This document shows, piece by piece, positions 58,078 to 64,000 of a stretch of 64,000 nt of DNA (the stretch's first letter is position 1; each line of letters opens with the position of its first letter). The position numbers and the translations under genes were made by a program. The notes under the pieces were generated by a model that saw nothing but the letters and a program-made list of their open reading frames with translations, had not been told where the DNA came from and did no database searches. Source of the stretch: JAZKID01 sp963714065 (GTDB lineage: Bacteria; Pseudomonadota; Alphaproteobacteria; Rhizobiales; UBA4765); assembly GCA_963714065.1 (NCBI GenBank), contig OY970226.1, positions 868,001-932,000 on the forward strand, given 5' to 3'.

Positions 58078-58779
58078 CTAGAAAGCAGGGACCCTTTTGT
58101 TGGTCGCTGCACCTACAGATATCTTTTCAATAAGCCCGGGCTTAGGAGGCTCGAGAGAAGCTATGGCCGATGTGAAATCCATAATATCGCCGTACAGGCT
58201 GCTCAGATGCCTTCCGTAAGCCTCTTCGACCTGCTGAGCAAAAACAGGATCAAGAACATTGAATGGAGACTGGTGGCCGCCAAGTCCCAGTCCCACCTCG
58301 TGGGATGTAAGTTCATGGTCTGGAGACTGGGACATGATAAAAAGCCGCTCGGCATGAGCTGCAATATTCGATGCTTTTTGGAATCTTCCGTAGACCTCGT
58401 TAATTCGCAAGGCCAAATTTGGATCAATCGGTCCCGGCGGTCTATCTCTAAATTCGAGCACTACGCCCTGATCGCTTGAGAGAAGCAAAGCCTGGGTGGA
58501 CCCCATTTTTTCCAGGTGAACCAAAAGTTCCTTTCCATTCTGCGGAGCCTGAAGAATGGCAAGATATCTTTCATAAGCCGCGTTCAGGCTTGCGAGGAAA
58601 TTTGGATCATTTAGGACTAACGCGTCGGCCTCATAGCGGCTCACAAGCTCTTGATCCTGCGGAGGAAGATTGCCGGCGCTTTTAAGCCTCTCGGCCATGC
58701 TTTTAGGCGTGGGCGGGCTGTAAGCAGCGGCGAGAGCGTATCTCGTTTTTGGTAAAATCGATTCTGGAATACGCGTCAT
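58078..58779 (-). CDS. Orphan protein with three ~60-residue repeats
   Basis: 233 aa from the ATG at 58779 (AAGG upstream). A repeated motif, D-P-x-[FL]-A/L then x(5-7)-Y-x-R, appears as NDPNFLASLNAAYERY, IDPNLALRINEVYGRF and LDPVFAQQVEEAYGRH, about 60 residues apart. No signal peptide, membrane helix or known domain. It is one of the orphan accessory genes built from internal repeats. Confidence 0.7.
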   Translation of the reverse strand: MTRIPESILPKTRYALAAAYSPPTPKSMAERLKSAGNLPPQDQELVSRYEADALVLNDPNFLASLNAAYERYLAILQAPQNGKELLVHLEKMGSTQALLLSSDQGVVLEFRDRPPGPIDPNLALRINEVYGRFQKASNIAAHAERLFIMSQSPDHELTSHEVGLGLGGHQSPFNVLDPVFAQQVEEAYGRHLSSLYGDIMDFTSAIASLEPPKPGLIEKISVGAATNKRVPAF

Positions 58780-58871
58780 TCTCAAATACCTTGGTCAAAG
58801 CAAAAAATTTTATACAAAAATAATACTATCATTTTATGTCTCGCCGGTCGAGGCAGAATTTAACCTTAATC

Positions 58872-59051
58872 CTAATGCAACAAGCCGTCCTCGCGCAGCC
58901 GCTCGATCTCTTCCTTCAGCCGCAGCTTCTTGCGCTTGAGTTCCATAACCTGCAGATGGTCGATGCCGGGACTTGCTTGTGCGGCCTCGATCTCATGATC
59001 GATACTCTCATGCCGCTTTTCCAACTCATTCAGATGCGAGCGTATTGCCAT
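58872..59051 (-). CDS. DUF465/YdcH-family small coiled-coil protein
   Basis: 59 aa. It reads MAIRSHLNELEKRHESID and ends EIERLREDGLLH, with the family's LK.RKL.LK.EI segment near residues 38-50. This two-helix family is common in alphaproteobacteria; its function is unknown. It is divergent from rpmJ. Confidence 0.85.
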   Translation of the reverse strand: MAIRSHLNELEKRHESIDHEIEAAQASPGIDHLQVMELKRKKLRLKEEIERLREDGLLH

Positions 59052-59149
59052 TCACGCCTCCGTTTTTGTGGAAAGCTAAACCTGCCATGCCCGATTTTGC
59101 CTGTCGAGCCCTGTGGAGAAACGAAAATTCGCAAATTCCTTCAAAGGGT

Positions 59150-59178
59150 TTGACAGAAACCGTTCAAACCGCTATGAA
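59150..59178 (+). promoter_or_regulatory. Sigma70 promoter of rpmJ
   Basis: TTGACA (59150-59155), a 17-nt spacer, TATGAA (59173-59178). This is close to consensus. It lies about 45 nt upstream of the rpmJ ATG. Confidence 0.7.
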
Positions 59179-59225
59179 AACCTGAGCTGGGCTGTTTTTG
59201 AGGCCCTTTTTTAATTGGTCTGGCC

Positions 59226-59351
59226 ATGAAAATCCGTAACTCGCTCAAATCGTTGCGAAAACGCCACCGGGACAACAAGCTTGTCCGCCGCAAGGGCCGC
59301 GTTTACGTCATCAATAAAAAGAACCCGCGTTATAAAGCTCGGCAAGGCTAA
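59226..59351 (+). CDS. rpmJ: Ribosomal protein L36, zinc-free form
   Basis: 41 aa: MKIRNSLKSLRKRHRDNK, then VRRKGRVYVINKKNPRYKA. The four zinc ligands (Cys/His) of the usual L36 are missing, as in the YkgO-type proteins carried by alphaproteobacteria. Too short for most gene callers. Confidence 0.93.
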   Translation: MKIRNSLKSLRKRHRDNKLVRRKGRVYVINKKNPRYKARQG

Positions 59352-59361
59352 AGCAGCGCTT

Positions 59362-59448
59362 GTCCGCCGAAGGCGGAAACGCCCTGAGCGCCTTGGAACG
59401 GCCTGCCGTTCCAAGCATTGTAATTCCAATATTGCGAAGCAATATTGG
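59362..59448 (+). other. Three tandem hairpins after rpmJ
   Basis: Stems: TCCGCC/GGCGGA with loop GAA (59363-59377); CTTGGAACGGC/GCCGTTCCAAG with loop CT (59392-59415, 11 bp); CCAATATTGC/GCAATATTGG with loop GAA (59426-59448, 10 bp). None has a clean T tract. It may be a 3' stabiliser of the rpmJ mRNA, a terminator series or a small RNA. Confidence 0.6.
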
Positions 59449-59525
59449 TGCGAGGGGCCGGAAGTGGGTAAAAACCCCTTCTCTTTCTTTTCCATCCCGT
59501 AACCATCTGCGCTTATCCTTATAAT

Positions 59526-60143
59526 ATGCGCAGAATTCTGCCTTTTCTACTCTTTGGTATGGCCTTGCTGCCCGCGCATGCCGCGCCGGAAGGACAGGAG
59601 CAGCAGGCTGCGCGCAAACCGCAATATAGTTTCGCCGAAGCGCTGGAAGATCAGCAAAAGCGGAACCTGTTGCTGAACGAGCTTTACGGCCGCCTTAAAC
59701 TCAGCCCTTCGGAAGAAGATGCAAAACGCGTCGCGAGCACGATCGAGGCGCTCTCGCAAAAAACCGGCAACGAGGCAAGCGACGTCTTCATGCAATGGGG
59801 CGAGGAAACCCTGGCAGGCGGCAATATGGCGCAGGCTTACGATTATTTCGACGGCGCCGTGATGCTTTCGCCTAATGCGGCCGAAGCCTATTTCAAACGC
59901 GCAACCATCTCTTTTGCACAGGGCGATTTTACGCATGCACTTGCCGATCTGCAGCGCGCGCTTGCGCTTGAGCCGCGCCACACCGGCGTCCTGATGGGAC
60001 TTGGCGCCGTGTTTTCCGATCTAGGGCGCGACAGGGAAGCGCTTTCCGCCTATGCCCGCGCGCTTGAGATTAACCCCTATCTGGAAGATGCGAAAAAACT
60101 CGTTCCCCAATTACGCAAGAAGGTGGAGGGGGAAGGGATTTAA
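59526..60143 (+). CDS. Exported TPR protein
   Basis: 205 aa with a signal peptide (PFLLFGMALLPAHA). At least two TPRs (AEAYFKRATISFAQGDFTHALADLQRALALEP and VLMGLGAVFSDLGRDREALSAYARALEINP) end the protein. TPR proteins mediate protein-protein contacts; the partner is unknown. It stands alone. Confidence 0.85.
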   Translation: MRRILPFLLFGMALLPAHAAPEGQEQQAARKPQYSFAEALEDQQKRNLLLNELYGRLKLSPSEEDAKRVASTIEALSQKTGNEASDVFMQWGEETLAGGNMAQAYDYFDGAVMLSPNAAEAYFKRATISFAQGDFTHALADLQRALALEPRHTGVLMGLGAVFSDLGRDREALSAYARALEINPYLEDAKKLVPQLRKKVEGEGI

Positions 60144-60183
60144 ATTCGAACCAGAACTGGCTGAAGAGCCGCGATCTTATCAT

Positions 60184-61344
60184 TTATTTTTTCACAGGCG
60201 ATAATACGGGAACTTCGCCATAAAATAACTTTGTATCCCTATAGTAAGTATTTTTACGGGCAATTATTTTTGCTACTAATGTATCCACATCAGGATTATT
60301 AAAAAGTAACCGCGCCAGATCATAAAGTCCGCTATCTTTATTATAAGAATGCATCTCTCTATATTGCCTTACGATTGCAACAAATAAATCGCCCGCAATT
60401 TGGTCCTTGGTTTTTACGCCTCCGTATTTCTCATACAATGCGATAATAGTATTTACAGATGCTTCGAATTCCCGTTTTTTGATAGGATTTTGCATGCTAT
60501 CCGGTCCAGCCAGCCTGGCCAGTTCTGAAACTATCCTGCGCGCTTGTGAACCTATCGTCTTTCTATATTCGTTTTCTGGAAACTTTACAGATGACTGAGG
60601 AGCACCTTCTTCAGTGCTATTTAGCATGTTTAAATCTCCGGCTTTGCTGCGAGAGTTCGTCGTACGACTTTCCGAAAATCCGGGGCCATCTGCAAACTGG
60701 GGTTCCAGGCCATTATTGTCCATCATATTGGCCATGTCATTGATCAGGCCGATGGCGGCGTCCCTCAGCTCGTTGATTTGTTCTATGGCGGCAAAGCGCC
60801 ACTCTTCGACCGTTTCCTCCTTCCATTGCAGAAGACTGTCGTATTTTTCTGAGGCAACCTGCTGTGCTTTTCTGATAGTGGAAACTACCGCTTGCCTGCG
60901 CTCTTCCGATTTTTTCAGCTTCTCAGTCTCACGCTGATCGAGCAGCGCCTTGTATTTCGCATAGGCTGCATTGATGCTGGCAATGGCGCTGTCGGCTCCC
61001 TGTTTGAGAGAGGCCACCACCGGAGCCAACTTATCGAGCGTGCTGAGGCAGACAGTGGTGGCGGCACCCAATACGCCGCCTGCCGCCGCCGCAGCGACAA
61101 TTTCCCCGCCCGTTACACCCTGCTTCGGCAAAGGTGGAGGCGAGCCTGAAGGCTTTGGCGCTTGCACTTGCGCGGATTGCGATGCTTTCGCAGGTCCTGC
61201 AACGTCAGGCTTCATGCAAACCTTAGTAGGCCTTTCTTGCGTTTGCGGGGTATGTTTTTCTTGCCTCTGCGCGGCCTCAAATCTTTGTGCAGATATGGAA
61301 GGCGTATTGCGCCCTGTCTGTTCGTTATTTTGAATCACAACCAT
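60184..61344 (-). CDS. Coiled-coil orphan protein, 386 aa
   Basis: The ATG at 61344 is taken; a TTG at 61353 is possible. A Q/P/S-rich N-terminus leads to a Gly/Ala-rich hydrophobic stretch (EIVAAAAAGGVLGAATTVCL) and a long amphipathic region with a K/E/R/Q-rich coiled coil. It contains SINAAYAKYKALLDQ, which resembles SLNAAYERYLAILQ of the orphan at 58078-58779. No known family recognised; AT-rich at its C-terminal end. Possibly a membrane-associated accessory protein. Confidence 0.65.
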   Translation of the reverse strand: MVVIQNNEQTGRNTPSISAQRFEAAQRQEKHTPQTQERPTKVCMKPDVAGPAKASQSAQVQAPKPSGSPPPLPKQGVTGGEIVAAAAAGGVLGAATTVCLSTLDKLAPVVASLKQGADSAIASINAAYAKYKALLDQRETEKLKKSEERRQAVVSTIRKAQQVASEKYDSLLQWKEETVEEWRFAAIEQINELRDAAIGLINDMANMMDNNGLEPQFADGPGFSESRTTNSRSKAGDLNMLNSTEEGAPQSSVKFPENEYRKTIGSQARRIVSELARLAGPDSMQNPIKKREFEASVNTIIALYEKYGGVKTKDQIAGDLFVAIVRQYREMHSYNKDSGLYDLARLLFNNPDVDTLVAKIIARKNTYYRDTKLFYGEVPVLSPVKK

Positions 61345-61454
61345 AAAATACAACGATCATTATAAAAAACTCGACCGAGCCTAGCATGAACCGCCAGCGC
61401 AAGGAACCGACAAATATCTAAAATTTTAATGAAATTTGCTTACTTACAGTTGCC

Positions 61455-62858
61455 TCACCCCACGCTCGCAATCCTGAGCATATTGGTGGCGCCGGCAGTG
61501 CCGATCGGAACGCCGGCAATCACAATCACGCGTTCACCGGATTTGGCGAAGCTTTCGCGGAAGGCCGTGCTGCAGGCATGGTTGACCATGTCCTCGAGAT
61601 CGCTCGGCTCCGTACCGTGAATGCAATGCACGTCCCACACCAGCGCCAGGCGGCGCGCGGTTTCGAGCGAGGGCGTGAGCGCGATCACCGGGCGGCCCGG
61701 CCGCTCGCGCGCAACCCGCAACGCGGTCGAACCCGAAGCCGTGTAGCAAACGATGGCCGAAAGCTGCAGATGTTCGGCCACGGCGCGCGCGCTTTCGGCG
61801 ATCACGTCCGAAACCGTCGCCTCCGGCAGCGTGCGGTGCGCAGCCAGAATCGCGCGGTAATTCGTATCCTGCTCGACCTCGCGCGCGATGCGGTCCATGG
61901 TGGCGACAGCTTCCGCCGGAAATTTTCCTGCAGCCGATTCCGCCGAAAGCATGACCGCGTCCGCGCCTTCATAGACCGCATTCGCGACGTCTGATACCTC
62001 GGCGCGCGTCGGCATCGGCGCGCTGATCATGGATTCCAGCATTTGCGTTGCCACAACCACCGGCTTGCCGGCCTTGCGGGCATCGTGAATGATCTTTTTT
62101 TGCACGCCCGGCACTCGCTCTAACGGCAATTCCACACCGAGATCGCCGCGCGCCACCATTACGGCATCGGCCTCGCGCAAAATCTCGTCGAGACGCTCGA
62201 TGGCCGCGGGCTTTTCGATCTTCGCCATGATCAAGGCGCGCGAGCGCGTCAGTTCCTTGACGGTCACCACGTCTTCGGGCCGCTGCACGAAGGACAGCGC
62301 GATCCAGTTCACGCCGGCCTCGAGCGCCGCCTGAAGATCGGCCGCGTCCTTCTCGCTAAGCGCACTGACCGGCAGCACGCTGTCCGGCAGGTTGACGCCC
62401 TTGCGACTGTTCAGAATGCCCGCCACATCCACGCGTGCACGCAGCAGCGTATCCTTGACGTCGAGCACCGTGAAACGCAGGCGCCCGTCGTCGAGCAGCA
62501 GGCGGTTGTCTTTTTTGAGTGCCGCGAAAATTTCGGGATGCGGCAGCGGAATCGTGTCCTTGTTCCCATCCTGCGTGAAAATGGCTATTTCGCCCTGTTT
62601 CAGCTCGCGCGGCGCGTTCAGCGCACCGATGCGCAGCTTGGGACCTTGCAGATCGGCAAGGATGCCGATGGGCCGCCCGAATTTCTCTTCCGCCGCGCGG
62701 ATCATGACAATCAGCGCGCGCATCTGCTCATGAGACGTATGGCTCATATTGATGCGGAAAACATCGGCACCGGCTTCGTAGAGTTTTGCGATCGTCTCGG
62801 GCGTGCTGGACGAGGGACCGAGCGTTGCGACAATCTTGGTAGCGCGCTGGCGTCTCAT
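61455..62858 (-). CDS. pyk: Pyruvate kinase
   Basis: 467 aa. Motifs: KIVATLGPSSSTPETI at the N-terminus, FRINMSHTSHEQM, ADLQGPKLRIG, MAKIEKPAAIERL, VARGDLGVELPLERVPGVQKKII and TQMLESMISAPMPTRAEVSDVANAVYEGADAVMLS. It makes ATP and pyruvate from PEP. The start overlaps the upstream DUF1036 gene as ATGA. Confidence 0.96.
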   Translation of the reverse strand: MRRQRATKIVATLGPSSSTPETIAKLYEAGADVFRINMSHTSHEQMRALIVMIRAAEEKFGRPIGILADLQGPKLRIGALNAPRELKQGEIAIFTQDGNKDTIPLPHPEIFAALKKDNRLLLDDGRLRFTVLDVKDTLLRARVDVAGILNSRKGVNLPDSVLPVSALSEKDAADLQAALEAGVNWIALSFVQRPEDVVTVKELTRSRALIMAKIEKPAAIERLDEILREADAVMVARGDLGVELPLERVPGVQKKIIHDARKAGKPVVVATQMLESMISAPMPTRAEVSDVANAVYEGADAVMLSAESAAGKFPAEAVATMDRIAREVEQDTNYRAILAAHRTLPEATVSDVIAESARAVAEHLQLSAIVCYTASGSTALRVARERPGRPVIALTPSLETARRLALVWDVHCIHGTEPSDLEDMVNHACSTAFRESFAKSGERVIVIAGVPIGTAGATNMLRIASVG

Positions 62859-63283
62859 TGGACATGCCCCGTACGCCCGGTCTCATCGAGCTGCACGACC
62901 CAGCTTGGCAGTTCGCCGGTATCGATTTCGCGAAAGCCGCTTTTCTTGAAGCCGCGCTTTTCGCAATCTTCCGTACCGTTGATGGTGAACATCTTATCTT
63001 GTGTACACATGGGGAAATGCCCGCTCCATTCGCCGCCTCGATCGCCGTCGACCGCATATATATAATAGAATTTCGCGCGCAGGGGACCTGGGCGCGGAAC
63101 CGTGCAGGCGCCGGGCATGGCGTTGAACCAGCCTTCGGTCACCCACCCTTTGCCGTCCTTGTACCCGACGGCAACGCTGACACGGCTGGCCGTCTTGTTG
63201 CAAATGCGTAAATCGGCCCGCGCCGGAGCCGCCAGGACAAAAGCCATCAGAGGAACAATACCCATCATCACAAAATGTTTCAC
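62855..63283 (-). CDS. Exported DUF1036 protein
   Basis: 142 aa with a signal peptide (IVPLMAFVLAAPARA). DUF1036 pattern: LRICNKTASRVSVAVGYKD, WVTEGWFNAMPGACTV, and FYYIYAVDGDRGGEWSG. DUF1036 genes are often upstream of pyk in alphaproteobacteria, as here with 4-nt coupling. The function is unknown. Confidence 0.9.
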   Translation of the reverse strand: MKHFVMMGIVPLMAFVLAAPARADLRICNKTASRVSVAVGYKDGKGWVTEGWFNAMPGACTVPRPGPLRAKFYYIYAVDGDRGGEWSGHFPMCTQDKMFTINGTEDCEKRGFKKSGFREIDTGELPSWVVQLDETGRTGHVQ

Positions 63284-63458
63284 GCCTGCTTATCTCCCAA
63301 ACCCGTGGGGTTGATCAAGGCCAAGGCCCGCATCAATTTTGTAAAAATCCTAGGAAAAAGAACTTTTCAAGGCACTGTTGACAGCGGGGATGCGAGAGCC
63401 TGCTTTCTTGACCATTTTTCCGTCTTCGCCCATCAAACCTGCAGCAGGAGAATATTTG

Positions 63459-63717
63459 ATGTTGGACAAGCCGAAAGTCGCGCGCGATCAGACTGCGCAG
63501 CATTATCGAGCGCGTGGAGCGGCTCGAAGAGGAAAAAACCACCATTGGTGGCGATATCCGAGAAGTCTACGCCGAGGCAAAATCGCAAGGCTTCGACGTC
63601 AAGATCCTGCGGCGGATCATCACGCTGCGTAAAAAAGACCCGCAGCAGCGGCAGGAAGAGGATATGGTGCTTGAAACCTATCTTCACGCGCTCGGCATGC
63701 TGAACGCGGCGGCGTAA
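63459..63717 (+). pseudogene. gapR: GapR (DUF2312) chromosome-structuring protein, one-base insertion
   Basis: The ATG at 63459 has AGGAG 8 nt upstream. The frame reads MLDKPKVARDQ up to 63491; the rest of GapR, LRSIIERVERLEEEKTTIGG and on to HALGMLNAAA, is in the next frame from 63493, so the base at 63492 is extra. The span is 259 nt, one more than a multiple of three, and repaired it gives 85 aa. A GTG at 63514 could still start a product lacking the first helix. GapR binds overtwisted DNA ahead of replication and transcription and is normally essential in alphaproteobacteria, so an error is plausible. Confidence 0.85.
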
Positions 63718-64000
63718 TTAAAGGCCCTTCTGGGCAACGTCAATCGTTTTGCTATCGTTGTTGTCCGCCTTGATCAGGCCGCGCAGGCCGAAACCCTTGC
63801 TGGTATCGACAGGCGGTTCGAAATAAACGCTGGCCAGATTCATTTGCGGCGCGGTGAGTTCTGCCTCGCTCATGATCGTAGCCGTGCTGACGAATTCGGC
63901 GGTCGCGTGCGCATCATAACGCAAGGCCGTCAATTGCGCGGTCTGTATCCTGGATGGGATCGACGCCGTTACATCAGATGAATTGTTTTCCGGAACCGGC
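63718..64000 (-). CDS. C-terminal part of an unrecognised protein (5' end cut off)
   Basis: The frame is open from the stop at 63718 to the right edge (94 residues visible). Its stop abuts the gapR stop without a spacer. The visible part is acidic/polar (AEFVSTATIMSEAELTAPQ; GFGLRGLIKADNNDSKTI). No family recognised; possibly an exported protein, but the N-terminus is not visible. Confidence 0.6.
   Translation of the reverse strand, partial: PVPENNSSDVTASIPSRIQTAQLTALRYDAHATAEFVSTATIMSEAELTAPQMNLASVYFEPPVDTSKGFGLRGLIKADNNDSKTIDVAQKGL

Overview
The window comes from an alphaproteobacterium, probably a free-swimming or surface-associated one with a CtrA/GcrA-type cell cycle. Pointers are GcrA, GapR (DUF2312), a consensus CtrA box, a PodJ-like polarity protein, a complete Tad/Flp pilus cluster, class I lysyl-tRNA synthetase, the long two-lobed dCTP deaminase, the DUF1036-pyk pair and a cysteine-free L36. 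The order cannot be fixed from the sequence alone. Most genes are GC-rich and tightly packed with many 4-nt ATGA overlaps. A minority are AT-rich orphans.

Layout. 1-7.1 kb: the C-terminal part of a PodJ-like Sel1 protein, an AT-rich orphan, a SeqA-N/RAMA DNA-binding protein with a striking operator, an M28 peptidase, pyrD with a coupled small gene, and a stand-alone HTH protein. 7.1-18.8 kb: the Tad pilus locus. Two Flp pilins, cpaA, cpaB, cpaC, cpaD, cpaE, tadA, tadB and tadC lie on the minus strand; a CpaC-N-like protein and two TadE/G pseudopilins are divergent. tadB carries an apparent one-base insertion. 18.8-27.5 kb: a HAMP-PAS membrane sensor without a kinase, then phoR, a Pho box, pstSCAB, phoU and phoB, a complete phosphate-sensing and uptake unit.

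27.5-30.3 kb: two tandem paralogous orphan genes with duplicated upstream DNA, the larger made of repeated modules. 30.3-35.4 kb: gcrA, argD-hslO, an orphan, dcd, and tRNA-Gly(CCC) set among palindromic intergenic repeats. 35.4-43.9 kb: an MHS transporter, SCO1, a membrane glycosyltransferase overlapping SCO1 in antisense, a periplasmic solute-binding protein, a small exported protein, an EF-hand protein and lysS. 43.9-55.5 kb: tadD divergent from an M17 aminopeptidase across a CtrA box, an NlpC/P60 hydrolase, a yej-type peptide ABC transporter with two tandem binding proteins, and a membrane-anchored cytochrome c. 55.7-64 kb: kdsB, an ALDH7-like dehydrogenase, a repeat-containing orphan, a DUF465 protein, rpmJ with a near-consensus promoter, a TPR protein, a coiled-coil orphan, DUF1036-pyk, a frameshifted gapR and a gene truncated by the window edge.

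Most notable are the SeqA-N/RAMA protein whose promoter holds two GANTC sites in a 30-bp direct repeat around a palindrome, the family of repeat-built orphan proteins, the CtrA box at tadD, the kinase-less sensor in front of phoR, and two one-base frameshifts (tadB, gapR) that may be assembly errors.
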